DNA from: Thermoactinomycetaceae bacterium
GTDB taxonomy: Bacteria > Bacillota > Bacilli > Thermoactinomycetales > Thermoactinomycetaceae
Assembly: GCA_025449975.1 (NCBI GenBank)
Contig: JANWIG010000054.1
Location: 26,830-90,829, forward strand
Length of the DNA stretch: 64,000 bases
Direction: 5' to 3'
The notes under the pieces were generated by a model. That model searched no databases, was not told the DNA's origin, and saw nothing but the letters and a program-made list of their open reading frames with translations. The number at the start of each line of letters is the position of its first letter. The first letter of the stretch is position 1. Shown here piece after piece: positions 25,879 through 35,127 of this stretch. The position numbers and the translations under genes are program-made.

Positions 25879-27645
25879 ATGGCATTGCGAGAAAAATTGG
25901 CTCTCTTGCCAGATCAGCCAGGTTGCTATTTGATGAAAAATAAAGAGCAAAAAGTGATCTATGTTGGGAAAGCCAAGAATTTGCGCAATCGGGTACGTTC
26001 CTATTTTTCAGGGGCTCATGATGCCAAAACCGAACGGTTGATTGCTGAGATCGCTGATTTTGAGTATATTGTTACATCCAGTGCAGCAGAAGCCCTGATT
26101 TTGGAATGCAATTTAATAAAAAAGCATCGACCTTATTACAATATTTTGTTAAAGGATGACAAGTCCTACCCATATATTCGTCTTACAAAAGAGGAGCATC
26201 CGCGACTTGAGGTTACCCGTAAGGTGATCAAGGATGGATCGAGATACTTTGGACCTTATCCACATGTTGGGGCAGCCAATCAAACAAAAAAGTTAATTGA
26301 CCGTCTTTTTCCTTTACGTAAGTGCCGCCACATTCCCAAGAGGGTTTGTCTCTACTATCATCTCGGACAGTGTGTCGCTCCATGCGAGTTTCCCGTTTCT
26401 AAAGAAGAGTATGCTGAAATGTGTAAAAAAATTATTAGCTTCTTAAATGGTGGTTATCCGGAGATTCAGAAAGAACTGCGGAAACAGATGGAAGAAGCCG
26501 CTGCTGCCTTACAATTTGAAAAGGCAAAAGAATTACGGGACTTGATTCGTGATATTCAAACAGTGATGGAAAAGCAAACGATTGTTTTTACCGATCAAAT
26601 GGATCGGGATGTATTTGGCTATGTGGCCGACAAAGGTTGGATGTGCGTACAGGTCTTCTTTGTGCGCCAAGGAAAGCTAATCGAACGAGAGGTGTCTGTT
26701 TTTCCTCATTATCATCAGGAAGAAGAAGATTTTTTATCATTTGTTGCGCAATTTTATCACGAGAATGCCCTTTTGCCGAAAGAGATTTTATTGCCATTGG
26801 GAACGGACTACGAGATCATTCGACCGTTGGTTCCCGGCGTTCATATCGTGACCCCGCGACGTGGGCTAAAGAAAAGCTTGGTTGAAATGGCGACCAAAAA
26901 TGCTCGGTTGGCACTTCAAGAACAGTTTGCTCTGATGGAAAAAGATGAGGAAAAAACGATTCAAGGGGTTCAAGGTTTGGGAGAAGCGTTGGGAATGAAG
27001 ATGCCTTTACGTATTGAGGCCTTTGACAACTCCAATATCCAAGGAGCAGATCCTGTGTCGGCGATGGTGGTTTTTTTGAACGGAAAACCAGCCAAAAAGG
27101 AGTATCGAAAATTTAAGATTCGTTCTGTCGAAAAGCCCGATGATTATGAAACGATGCGGGAAGTCATTCGGCGTCGCTATACCCGAGTGCTAAAAGAGAG
27201 TTTACCCCTTCCGGATCTTATTTTGGTGGATGGAGGAAAAGGGCAGATCCGGGCAGCCTTGGATGTTTTGGAGAATGAACTGGGCTTATATATCCCCGTC
27301 GGTGGGATGGTAAAAGATGAAAAGCATCGTACTGCTAAATTATTGATCGGTGATCCGCCCCAAGAAGTACCTTTGGAGAAAGGGAGCCAAGCTTTTTATC
27401 TGTTGCAGCGGATTCAAGAAGAAGTACATCGTTTTGCCATCCAATTTCATCGTCAAACGAGAGGGAAAAACATGGTGCGCTCCGTATTGGATGAGATCCC
27501 GGGGGTCGGTCCGAAGCGAAAACAACTGCTGTATCGCCACTTTGGTTCGATCGAAAAAATGAAAAAGGCGAAAATAGAAGAGTTCATTCAAGCAGGGATT
27601 GGGGAAAAGTTGGCTCAGAAGATTGTAGAGCATTTAAAAAGCTAA
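25879..27645 (+). CDS. uvrC: Excinuclease ABC subunit C
   Basis: A 588-residue nuclease of nucleotide excision repair. It shows the GIY-YIG domain ([20 protein letters not shown]), a cysteine-bearing linker ([21 protein letters not shown]), the UVR motif ([13 protein letters not shown]), the RNase H-like UvrC core with [17 protein letters not shown] and ILVDGGKGQ, and terminal helix-hairpin-helix repeats ([12 protein letters not shown]). ATG 25879 follows GGAGAGG by six bases and is favoured over ATG 25864. The 310 bases upstream are AT-rich and show no gene. Confidence 0.96.
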   Translation: MALREKLALLPDQPGCYLMKNKEQKVIYVGKAKNLRNRVRSYFSGAHDAKTERLIAEIADFEYIVTSSAAEALILECNLIKKHRPYYNILLKDDKSYPYIRLTKEEHPRLEVTRKVIKDGSRYFGPYPHVGAANQTKKLIDRLFPLRKCRHIPKRVCLYYHLGQCVAPCEFPVSKEEYAEMCKKIISFLNGGYPEIQKELRKQMEEAAAALQFEKAKELRDLIRDIQTVMEKQTIVFTDQMDRDVFGYVADKGWMCVQVFFVRQGKLIEREVSVFPHYHQEEEDFLSFVAQFYHENALLPKEILLPLGTDYEIIRPLVPGVHIVTPRRGLKKSLVEMATKNARLALQEQFALMEKDEEKTIQGVQGLGEALGMKMPLRIEAFDNSNIQGADPVSAMVVFLNGKPAKKEYRKFKIRSVEKPDDYETMREVIRRRYTRVLKESLPLPDLILVDGGKGQIRAALDVLENELGLYIPVGGMVKDEKHRTAKLLIGDPPQEVPLEKGSQAFYLLQRIQEEVHRFAIQFHRQTRGKNMVRSVLDEIPGVGPKRKQLLYRHFGSIEKMKKAKIEEFIQAGIGEKLAQKIVEHLKS

Positions 27646-27648
27646 TAA

Positions 27649-27687
27649 AAAATGGTCAGCCCGTCTTGGGTGACCAGATTCATTTTG
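27649..27687. terminator. Weak terminator-like hairpin after uvrC
   Basis: TGGTCA-CCC and GGG-TGACCA arms form an interrupted stem flanked by AAAA and ATTTT between converging uvrC and tatA. Confidence 0.4.
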
Positions 27688-27722
27688 ATCATCTGTTTTG
27701 TGAAATTTCCTAAGGAATGATC

Positions 27723-27905
27723 CTATTTTGTTTTTTGTTCTTTGTCCGAGTCGGTGTCATCGTCCTTACCAGTGATTCCTTTGCGGAATGAACGGATCGT
27801 TTCACCAGTGGCTTTACCTAACTCGGGCAGTTTTTTCGCACCAAATAACAGCAATACGACGACTAAGATCAAGACCAGTTCAAGTACACCGATGCTCCCA
27901 AACAT
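27723..27905 (-). CDS. tatA: Twin-arginine translocase subunit TatA/E
   Basis: A 60-residue subunit of the Tat pore, which exports folded proteins. One membrane helix (LELVLILVVVLLLFG) is followed by the hinge GAKKLPELGKATGETIRSFRKG amphipathic helix and a charged tail. ATG 27905 is placed about ten bases after AGGA; a GTG at 27914 is too close to that site. No tatC is adjacent, which is common for Bacillus-type tatA copies. Confidence 0.9.
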   Translation of the reverse strand: MFGSIGVLELVLILVVVLLLFGAKKLPELGKATGETIRSFRKGITGKDDDTDSDKEQKTK

Positions 27906-28143
27906 GCCAATCACGTCCTAAAATGAATTTGCTTGGAGTCTAAGACAAGTCATCTTATTATATATTGAAATAGACTTTCTATCTAGAGTCTGTCTAAAGT
28001 TACTATAACTGGTTTTTTCAAATTTCTTGTGCTATTTTTTATTTAGATGTTTTTTCCTGTTATGGATATAAAAAAAGGGAATAATATAGCCTATATTTAT
28101 AGAAATAATGAAAGGTAAAAGTTGGATTATAGGAGGATCATAT

Positions 28144-29220
28144 ATGGACCGCTTGACGAATATGTTGAAAACATTGACAGAAGCTGACGGGGTTCCCAGT
28201 TATGAAGGGGAAGTGAAGCGGATCGTAGAACAATATTTACTTCCGCTGTCGAGTGAAATCAAACGAGACCGACTGGGGAGCATCGTTGGAAAAAAGGTAG
28301 GAAATGCAGATGGTCCACGGATTTTGCTAGCTGGTCATCTCGATGAAGTTGGATTTATGGTTACCCATATTACGGAACAAGGATTTCTTCGTTTCCAACA
28401 GTTAGGTGGTTGGTGGCCGCATACATTGTTATCGCAGAGAGTGAAAGTGAAAACGCGAAAAGGAGATTATATCGGGTTGATCGGCTCGAAAGCCCCTCAT
28501 GTCCTCAAAGCAGAAGAACGGAAGAAAGTATTGGAATTAAAAGATTTATTTATCGATGTCGGGGCAAAAGATCGGGAAGATGCTGAAGAAATGGGAATTC
28601 GTCTAGGCGATCCAATTGTTCCAGTATCTGAGTTTTTTACGATGCGTGATGGAGAGCTATGGGTAGGGAAAGCATTAGACAATCGCGCTGGATGTGCGCT
28701 CGCAATTGAAGTGATGCATCGACTTCAAGATGAGGAGCATCCGAATACCGTTTATGCGGGAGCGACTGTTCAAGAAGAGGTTGGACTTCGTGGAGCGCAA
28801 ACCTTAGCCAATCTGATACAACCTGAAATTGCCTTTGCCCTTGATGTCGGGATTGCCAACGATACTCCAGGGTTTGATCGGGATCAGTCCCCCAACCATG
28901 TCGGAAAGGGTCCATTGATGGTATTGGCTGATGCGACAATGGTTGGTCATCCTAGGTTGCGTCGCTTGGTTCTAGATGTGGCAGAGGAAAAAGAGATTCC
29001 GATTCAGTTTGATACGCTGATGGGTGGCGGAACAGATGGAGGAAGGTTTCATATAGCGGGCATTGGTTGCCCCACGGTTGTGATCGGTTTTGCTACGAGA
29101 TATATACATAGTCACAATGCGATTATGTCGCGGAAAGATTTTGAACAGGCCGCTTCCTTGCTAACCGAAGTGATTAGACGATTGGATCGGAAAACCGTAG
29201 AGGAGATCATCTATCGCTAA
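28144..29220 (+). CDS. M42 family metallopeptidase (glutamyl aminopeptidase-like)
   Basis: A 358-residue cytoplasmic aminopeptidase of the FrvX/CelM/YtoP type, a family of dodecameric tetrahedral enzymes with two metal ions. Ligand motifs are AGHLDEVGFM (His, first), KALDNRAGC (bridging Asp), VQEEVGLRGA (catalytic and binding Glu), FALDVGIANDTP (Asp) and RYIHSHNAIM (His). ATG 28144 is preferred because AGGAGG precedes it by seven bases. It stands alone and has a clear terminator. Confidence 0.92.
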   Translation: MDRLTNMLKTLTEADGVPSYEGEVKRIVEQYLLPLSSEIKRDRLGSIVGKKVGNADGPRILLAGHLDEVGFMVTHITEQGFLRFQQLGGWWPHTLLSQRVKVKTRKGDYIGLIGSKAPHVLKAEERKKVLELKDLFIDVGAKDREDAEEMGIRLGDPIVPVSEFFTMRDGELWVGKALDNRAGCALAIEVMHRLQDEEHPNTVYAGATVQEEVGLRGAQTLANLIQPEIAFALDVGIANDTPGFDRDQSPNHVGKGPLMVLADATMVGHPRLRRLVLDVAEEKEIPIQFDTLMGGGTDGGRFHIAGIGCPTVVIGFATRYIHSHNAIMSRKDFEQAASLLTEVIRRLDRKTVEEIIYR

Positions 29221-29241
29221 TAAAGGATGATGATCGTTGTC

Positions 29242-29267
29242 GCCCTATTTTAGATAGGGCTTTTTTT
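29242..29267 (+). terminator. Terminator of M42 peptidase gene
   Basis: GCCCTAT and ATAGGGC form a stem followed by seven T residues. Confidence 0.88.
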
Positions 29268-29420
29268 ATGCCGGTTTCTTGCGGAAGGATTGTTTGTTTT
29301 AAGAAGTTAGGGGTATTATGTAATGGTATTGGAATCTAATTTCTTATAGGAAGTTTCCGTGAATTGTGAAATAAACATACATAGATGGACAAGGAAGTCG
29401 ACTGAAAGGGGTGTGAGTCC

Positions 29421-30377
29421 ATGGAAAATGATCACATGATTCGAGAGATTGTCGACCATATCCAAACCAATTTTTCTTTTTCCATTGAGCAGATTGAGCC
29501 ATTTCCTTATTCATCATCCACACGTCGGTGGGTGGTTACTACGGATCAGGAGAATAAATTATTTATTGAAAATTATCATCTGAATCACATAGAGTCATTA
29601 AAAACAGCGTTGAAGATACAAAATCAGTTAAATGATGCTGGTGTTGTGTGTCCACAGGTTTATCATCAAGACGATCAGTTTGTCTTTATTACTCACTCCG
29701 GATATGTATATTATTTGATGAGTTTTTGGGAAGGAGAGCCAATCGAATCCGGAGAAGCCAGTTGGCTACAGATGTATGATTTGGGACGAGTCATCGGATA
29801 TATGCATTATGTTTTAGCTGATTTGCCTTCCGGACGTCAAGATTGGACACCTTCTCGGTTAACGCTATTACATAGATGGAGAACCGAATGGGAAAAGTCA
29901 CAATCGGAGGAAACTTCCATTCGAATCCGTTTTTTATTAAAAAGACAACGAGAGTTGATCGATGAGATCGATATGAAACTTTTGCAGTCTTGCCAAAGTG
30001 GTTGGGCTCATAACAATTTAAGAGCAGAAAACATTTTTTATCTAGGAAATTTGGTTTCAGGAATGATTGGTTTTGATCAGGTGAAGTATGTCTATCCTCA
30101 TTTGGATATAGCTAGGATGATCTTAACAGGGGCATTTTCGATGGAATCGGGGATGGACCTTGAGAAAGCAGCAGCTTTTTTGGCTGGGTATCGTTTATAT
30201 CGTTCGTTATCGCTCAAACAAGTGGCTTGTGCGTTTCAATTGCTTTGGTGTTTGGAAGCGCCACAATGTTTTACAGCAGACATTGAAACAAAAAGCATAA
30301 AAGAGCAAAGGCTTTTTGAGGAAAATTGCTGGATTATGGAGCATTGGTGGGACTTAGAAGAAGTTTTAGATATATAA
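29421..30377 (+). CDS. Aminoglycoside phosphotransferase-like protein with degenerate active site
   Basis: A 318-residue protein with the APH/choline kinase fold: an N-lobe to about residue 105 and a helical C-lobe. The catalytic loop, normally HGDLxxxN, reads HNNLRAEN (197-204), so the catalytic Asp is Asn199. The metal-binding Asp of the IDFD-type motif is Gly217 in MIGFDQ. The fold may therefore be kept for binding, not phosphate transfer. Similar proteins occur among spore-associated CotS-like proteins, but I cannot assign it to CotS. AAAGGGG precedes the start. Confidence 0.72.
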   Translation: MENDHMIREIVDHIQTNFSFSIEQIEPFPYSSSTRRWVVTTDQENKLFIENYHLNHIESLKTALKIQNQLNDAGVVCPQVYHQDDQFVFITHSGYVYYLMSFWEGEPIESGEASWLQMYDLGRVIGYMHYVLADLPSGRQDWTPSRLTLLHRWRTEWEKSQSEETSIRIRFLLKRQRELIDEIDMKLLQSCQSGWAHNNLRAENIFYLGNLVSGMIGFDQVKYVYPHLDIARMILTGAFSMESGMDLEKAAAFLAGYRLYRSLSLKQVACAFQLLWCLEAPQCFTADIETKSIKEQRLFEENCWIMEHWWDLEEVLDI

Positions 30378-30605
30378 CTAGCTGGATCAAGATCTGGCTT
30401 TCTTTTTTATCCTAATGAATCCCCAATATTAGATGTGATAAGATTATATCGAATGGTGTGAATAGGTTCTCGTTAAAGAATAATCGTATATCGTAGGCAA
30501 TGAAGGCAATAAGAAAAGACTCCCAGACCCACTATGATATTTTGAAAAAAACAGAGTTACTTGAGGAGCTATTTTTCAAATATATCGATTTTGAAAGGAT
30601 TATGT

Positions 30606-30722
30606 ATGATGTTGTTTATTGGGATCTTTGTTGTCCTGGTCGTGGTTATTGGAACAACAGGTATTCTGGGCATTAAGGGAGCAAAAAACAGAAATGAAAA
30701 CAAGAAGGATGGTAATAATTAG
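30606..30722 (+). CDS. 38-residue single-pass membrane protein
   Basis: A short gene with a good ribosome site, AAAGGA six bases before ATG 30606. The product has one membrane helix (MMLFIGIFVVLVVVIGTTGI) followed by a basic, Asn-rich tail (KGAKNRNENKKDGNN). The layout is that of small membrane peptides common in Bacillales. It lies alone between the APH-like gene and the lysine riboswitch. Function is unknown; I rate it real on ribosome site and amino-acid pattern only. Confidence 0.6.
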   Translation: MMLFIGIFVVLVVVIGTTGILGIKGAKNRNENKKDGNN

Positions 30723-30747
30723 ATTCTCTTTGAATGATGAAAAAAGT

Positions 30748-30777
30748 TTGCTTGCTACAGATAGACTGTGATATGAT
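30748..30777 (+). promoter_or_regulatory. Promoter of lysC leader
   Basis: TTGCTT, an 18-base spacer and TATGAT with an extended TGA just before the -10. Transcription from here would include the whole lysine riboswitch. Confidence 0.6.
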
Positions 30778-30810
30778 TGAGTAGATAATTTAATCATTTT
30801 GCTCGCAATG

Positions 30811-30985
30811 TGAGGTAGAGGTGCGAACTTTCAGGAGTACTTGTTTTGAGACGAAGGGGTCGATGAAAAGCAAGGAAAGAGGGAGATCGCCGAAGTTCTT
30901 TCAGATCCCTTCATTTGAAAGAGCTGGGGTTGTACCCGAATAGGGGCAACACTGTCACAGAAGTCGCTGCTTTTGTGGAGCACTA
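30811..30985 (+). ncRNA. Lysine riboswitch (L box)
   Basis: The leader contains the conserved L-box segments in order: GAGGTAGAGGTGCGAAC, CAGGAGTA, AAAGAGGGAGATCGCCGAAG, GGGGTTGTACCCGAATAGGG and the closing ACTGTCACAGAAG - TTTGTGGAGCACTATC. It lies upstream of an aspartokinase gene and is followed by an intrinsic terminator, as expected for a switch that ends transcription when lysine is bound. Exact ends are approximate. Confidence 0.88.
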
Positions 30986-31026
30986 TCTTTACGAAGAGAG
31001 CATGCATGGCGGTCGTGAATAAAACT

Positions 31027-31060
31027 GGCGACAGCAGGCGTTCTCTGCTGTTGCCTTTTT
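31027..31060 (+). terminator. Riboswitch-controlled terminator of lysC
   Basis: GGCGACAGCAG pairs with CTGCTGTTGCC (one G-T) and runs into TTTTT, 54 bases before lysC. Confidence 0.88.
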
Positions 31061-31113
31061 GTTTTGGATGAGTGCACTTTAAGCGACGTGCGAGAGAACA
31101 AGGAGGAAGTAAG

Positions 31114-32352
31114 ATGGGCATCTTGGTTATGAAATTTGGTGGAACCTCCGTTGCCAATGTAGAACGAATTCAGCATGTGGCTGAGAAAGTAGCCCAAGCA
31201 GTCAAAGAAGGAAATCGCTGTGTCGTGGTGGTCTCAGCGATGGGAAAGTCAACCGATGAGCTGGTTGCCTTAGCGAATGAAATTACGAGCGCTCCTTCTC
31301 CAAGAGAAATGGATATGTTACTTGCGACCGGTGAACAGGTGACGATTTCTTTGTTGACGATGGCTTTGCAAAGCAAAGGTTTTGCTGCCTGTTCGTTGAC
31401 CGGCTGGCAAGCTGGAATTCAAACGGATGCCGCCCATGGGAAATCACTGGTGAAACATGTAGACACATCGACGCTTCGAGAGCATTTGGAGCGGGATGAA
31501 GTGGTCGTCGTCGCTGGATTCCAAGGGATTACCGACGAAGGGGAGATTACGACACTGGGACGAGGCGGTTCAGATACAACGGCCGTTGTTTTGGCAGCTG
31601 CTCTGGGAGCAGATCGCTGTGAAATTTATACCGATGTTACTGGTGTCTACACAACCGACCCACGAGTCGTATCCAAAGCACAAAAGTTATCTGAGGTTTC
31701 GTATGAAGAGATGCTAGAATTAGCTCGTTTAGGAGCGGGCGTATTGCATCCACGCTCTGTGGAATGCGCGTTAAATCATGGCATTCCGCTGGTTGTTCGG
31801 TCCAGTTTTGTTGATGAACCAGGTACTTGGGTGAAGGAGGCAAATCAAATGGAATTAACATTAAATGTCCGTGGACTAGCGCATGATATGGATGTAGCTT
31901 GTATTCGAGTAAGTAAATTGCCCAATGAAAAAGGAACCTTGGCAATGATCTTCCAAGCATTGGCGAAGGAAAATGTCAATGTCGATATGATCGTCCAGAA
32001 TGAACAAAATGAACAGTTCTTTGATCTCGTCTTTAGTGTAGAAGAAGCAGATAGTAAACAAGCGGTAGAAGTGTTGGAAAAATTAGCAGATGAATTAAAG
32101 TATCAAAGCATTCGTTGCGAAACAGGGCTAGCCAAAGTTTCCGCTGTTGGGGTTGGAATGATGAAACAACCTGGCGTTGCCGCACAAATGTTTCAGACAT
32201 TGAGTGAAGAAGGAATTCAAATTAAATTGGTCAGTACATCGGAAATTAAAATTTCTTGTGTTGTTGCGCGGGAACTAGCTTATCAAGCTGTTCAGCGGCT
32301 TCATACAGTATTTGGGTTGGATGTGAAAGAAGAACAAGCCGTAACATCATAG
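31114..32352 (+). CDS. lysC: Aspartokinase II, lysine-sensitive
   Basis: A 412-residue enzyme that phosphorylates aspartate, the first step to lysine, diaminopimelate, threonine and methionine. The kinase domain has VMKFGGTSVANVERI, GRGGSDTTAV and YTDVTGVYTTDPR; two ACT domains follow from about residue 260, the last with KISCVVA. ATG 31114 follows AAGGAGG. The length and order match B. subtilis LysC (408 residues). As in that gene, a strong internal ribosome site lies at the border of the ACT region (see 31834). Regulation is by the lysine riboswitch upstream. Confidence 0.96.
   Translation: MGILVMKFGGTSVANVERIQHVAEKVAQAVKEGNRCVVVVSAMGKSTDELVALANEITSAPSPREMDMLLATGEQVTISLLTMALQSKGFAACSLTGWQAGIQTDAAHGKSLVKHVDTSTLREHLERDEVVVVAGFQGITDEGEITTLGRGGSDTTAVVLAAALGADRCEIYTDVTGVYTTDPRVVSKAQKLSEVSYEEMLELARLGAGVLHPRSVECALNHGIPLVVRSSFVDEPGTWVKEANQMELTLNVRGLAHDMDVACIRVSKLPNEKGTLAMIFQALAKENVNVDMIVQNEQNEQFFDLVFSVEEADSKQAVEVLEKLADELKYQSIRCETGLAKVSAVGVGMMKQPGVAAQMFQTLSEEGIQIKLVSTSEIKISCVVARELAYQAVQRLHTVFGLDVKEEQAVTS
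31834..31851 (+). promoter_or_regulatory. Internal ribosome site and start for LysC beta subunit
   Basis: AAGGAGG at 31834-31840 is placed eight bases before an in-frame ATG at 31849 (codon 246). Initiation here would give a 167-residue protein holding only the ACT domains. B. subtilis lysC is known to make such a beta subunit from an in-phase internal start at the corresponding position. Confidence 0.8.
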
Positions 32353-32362
32353 AATCTTGTAG

Positions 32363-32406
32363 GCCGCAAGATATTTTTTGAGCTGGATGATAAAATATCT
32401 TGCGGC
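32363..32406 (+). other. Long stem-loop after lysC without U-tract
   Basis: GCCGCAAGATATTTT pairs perfectly with AAAATATCTTGCGGC over 15 base pairs around a 14-base loop. No T-run follows on the plus strand. It could be a terminator of atypical kind or an mRNA 3' end protector. Confidence 0.6.
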
Positions 32407-32544
32407 TCCTTACCCACTTGAAAATGGGATTTCTGGTAATAATAAAAAAGAAAAATAAATAACAAAAAAATTACTTGTATTGAGAAAAGGCAAGCTAGAT
32501 AAATATAAAATGAAGAAATTTTCAAATCCATTGGTGACGTTTTC

Positions 32545-32574
32545 TTGACGATTTCACATTATAGGGAGTACAAT
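32545..32574 (+). promoter_or_regulatory. Promoter of sdhCAB
   Basis: TTGACG, an 18-base spacer and TACAAT lie 92 bases before the sdhC start, in an otherwise gene-free 313-base gap. Confidence 0.6.
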
Positions 32575-32665
32575 AAGCATTGATATTTAAATAAACTCTT
32601 TCCGAAGAATAATATTATTTTGAGGAAAGTGTTTTCAACCAAAAAACATGGAATGGAGGAACATG

Positions 32666-33343
32666 ATGAGCAGTCAGCGAAGTTTTGTTAACCGTCGGCT
32701 ACACTCCCTTTTAGGTGTAATACCGGTGGGCTTTTTTTTGCTAGAGCACCTCTACACCAACTACCTCGCCTCCAAGGGAGCTGAAGAGTTTCTCGGTCAA
32801 GTTATGTGGCTTTGGAATTTGCCATTCTTATTGATTTTGGAGATTTTCTTTATCATCTTACCACTTTTATATCATGGAATTTATGGTGTTTATATCGCGA
32901 TTCAGGCTAAGTCGAACCCGGGTCAATTTAGTACATTCCGCAACTGGATGTTTACATTACAACGGATTACTGGTGTCATTACTCTGGTTTTTGTCCTTTG
33001 GCATGTCTGGGATACGCGGATCCGCGTTGTAGGTTTTGGTAAAGAATCTACGTTAGAGCTAGCCAAAGAGATGACAGTTGCCCAAGCAGAGACCATTCAG
33101 AATCCGATTTTTTTCTGGGTATTTATCATTGGAACGGTTGCAGCCGTTTTCCACTTATGCAATGGAATGTGGGCTTTCTTAGTAAGTTGGGGAATCACGG
33201 TTGGACCACGTGCGCAAAGAATTTCGACCTATGTATGGATGGCAGTCTTTGTGATCGTTTCGATTATGGGCGTACAAGCTGCATTGGGATTTGCTGATGA
33301 TAGTTTCATTCAAGAAGTTGAAAAAATCAACGCACTGCAGTAG
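32666..33343 (+). CDS. sdhC: Succinate dehydrogenase cytochrome b558 subunit
   Basis: A 225-residue membrane anchor of complex II with five predicted helices. It belongs to the two-heme, single-anchor type of Bacillus that reduces menaquinone. Candidate heme-ligand histidines lie in RRLHSLLG, LLEHLYTN, PLLYHGIYG, LWHVWDTR and VFHLCNGMW. ATG 32666 follows GGAGG by six bases; in-frame ATGs at 32648 and 32663 are less well placed. The gene is slightly longer than in B. subtilis (202). It is followed 17 bases later by sdhA. Confidence 0.93.
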   Translation: MSSQRSFVNRRLHSLLGVIPVGFFLLEHLYTNYLASKGAEEFLGQVMWLWNLPFLLILEIFFIILPLLYHGIYGVYIAIQAKSNPGQFSTFRNWMFTLQRITGVITLVFVLWHVWDTRIRVVGFGKESTLELAKEMTVAQAETIQNPIFFWVFIIGTVAAVFHLCNGMWAFLVSWGITVGPRAQRISTYVWMAVFVIVSIMGVQAALGFADDSFIQEVEKINALQ

Positions 33344-33360
33344 AAGGGAGCTTTAGTCAT

Positions 33361-35127
33361 ATGAATGAAAAACTGATTGTTGTCGGTGGCGGTCTCGCCG
33401 GTCTGATGGCGACCATCAAGGCTGCTGAGTCCGGGGCAAATGTGCAACTTTTCTCGATTGTTCCCGTTAAGAGATCCCACTCCGTTTGTGCACAAGGTGG
33501 TATCAACGGTGCGGTGAATACGAAGGGGGAAGGGGACTCACCTTGGGAACACTTTGACGATACGATTTACGGTGGAGACTTTTTAGCGAACCAACCTCCT
33601 GTTAAGGCGATGTGTGAAGCGGCGCCAGGTATTATTTATCTATTGGATCGGATGGGAGTACCGTTTAACCGTACACCTGAAGGATTGATTGATTTCCGTC
33701 GCTTTGGTGGTACACAACACCATCGGACGGCTTTTGCTGGAGCAACGACAGGACAGCAATTGCTCTATGCTTTGGATGAGCAAACTCGTCGTTATGAAGT
33801 GGAAGGAAAAGTGACGAAGTACGAACATTGGGAGTTTCTTTCCATCTTACAGGACGATGAAGGACGTTGTCGTGGGATTGTAGCACAAGATTTACGTAGT
33901 GGTCGAATTGAAAGTTTCCCTGCAGATGCGGTCATTCTGGCAACAGGTGGTCCTGGAATTATCTTTGGACGTTCGACCAACTCGGTTATTAACACAGGGA
34001 ATGCTGCTAGTTCGGTTTATCAACAAGGCGCTTACTATGCGAATGGGGAATTTATCCAGGTGCATCCAACAGCAATTCCTGGAGATGACAAATTGCGTTT
34101 GATGTCAGAGTCCGCTCGTGGTGAAGGTGGACGTGTTTGGACGATGAAAGATGGAAAACCTTGGTATTTCCTAGAGGAATGGTATCCAGCGTACGGAAAC
34201 CTAGTGCCTCGAGACATTGCTACACGGGCGATCTTCAAAGTTTGTGTGGATATGAAGTTGGGAATTAATGGGGAAAACATGGTTTACTTGGATCTATCTC
34301 ATAAGGATCCGAAAGAACTTGATATTAAATTAGGTGGAATCATTGAAATTTATGAGAAGTTTATGGGTGAAGACCCACGTAAAATTCCAATGAAGATCTT
34401 CCCTGCTGTTCACTACTCGATGGGAGGACTATGGGTAGACTTTAATCAAATGACCAATATTCCGGGTCTGTTTGCTGCTGGTGAAGCAGATTACCAATAC
34501 CATGGTGCAAACCGTCTGGGCGCTAACTCGCTCTTATCCTGTATTTTTGGCGGTATGGTCGCTGGACCGAACGCGATTCGTTATATTCGTGGTTTGGAGA
34601 AATCAGTGGATGATCTCGATAAATCTGGTTTTGAATCACAGCGGAAAAAAGAAGAAGTGAAATACGAAGATATTCTCAAAATGGATGGAACCGAGAACGC
34701 TTATGTGATTGGTAAAGAGCTCGGTGAGTGGATGACTGATAATGTGACTGTCGTTCGTTATAATGATCGTCTGAAGAAAACAGATGAGAAGATCCAAGAG
34801 TTAATGGAACGTTATAAGAAAATCAATGTCGTCGATACCAGCAAGTGGAGCAACCAAGCTGTGATGTATACTCGTCAGCTTTGGGGAATGCTGCAATTGG
34901 CTCGGGTGATCACCCTCGGTGCTTATAATCGGAATGAAAGTCGTGGTGCGCACTATAAACCAGAATTCCCTGACCGTAATGATGAAGAATGGCTCAAAAC
35001 AACCAAGGCCCGCTATACTCCTGATGGACCTGCTTTTGAGTATGAAGAAGTCGATACCTCATTGATTAAACCACGCCCACGTCGTTACGATGTGAAGAAA
35101 GATGAGAAAGCGGGTGATAAAAAATGA
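33361..35127 (+). CDS. sdhA: Succinate dehydrogenase flavoprotein subunit
   Basis: A 588-residue catalytic subunit with covalently bound FAD that oxidises succinate to fumarate. Seen are the N-terminal VVGGGLAGLMATIKAAESG, the flavin-attachment motif RSHSVCAQGGING, the substrate loop HPTAIPGDDKL, and ARGEGGRVWTM and NRLGANSLLSCIFGG. Length matches B. subtilis SdhA (586). It overlaps sdhB by ATGA. Confidence 0.97.
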   Translation: MNEKLIVVGGGLAGLMATIKAAESGANVQLFSIVPVKRSHSVCAQGGINGAVNTKGEGDSPWEHFDDTIYGGDFLANQPPVKAMCEAAPGIIYLLDRMGVPFNRTPEGLIDFRRFGGTQHHRTAFAGATTGQQLLYALDEQTRRYEVEGKVTKYEHWEFLSILQDDEGRCRGIVAQDLRSGRIESFPADAVILATGGPGIIFGRSTNSVINTGNAASSVYQQGAYYANGEFIQVHPTAIPGDDKLRLMSESARGEGGRVWTMKDGKPWYFLEEWYPAYGNLVPRDIATRAIFKVCVDMKLGINGENMVYLDLSHKDPKELDIKLGGIIEIYEKFMGEDPRKIPMKIFPAVHYSMGGLWVDFNQMTNIPGLFAAGEADYQYHGANRLGANSLLSCIFGGMVAGPNAIRYIRGLEKSVDDLDKSGFESQRKKEEVKYEDILKMDGTENAYVIGKELGEWMTDNVTVVRYNDRLKKTDEKIQELMERYKKINVVDTSKWSNQAVMYTRQLWGMLQLARVITLGAYNRNESRGAHYKPEFPDRNDEEWLKTTKARYTPDGPAFEYEEVDTSLIKPRPRRYDVKKDEKAGDKK

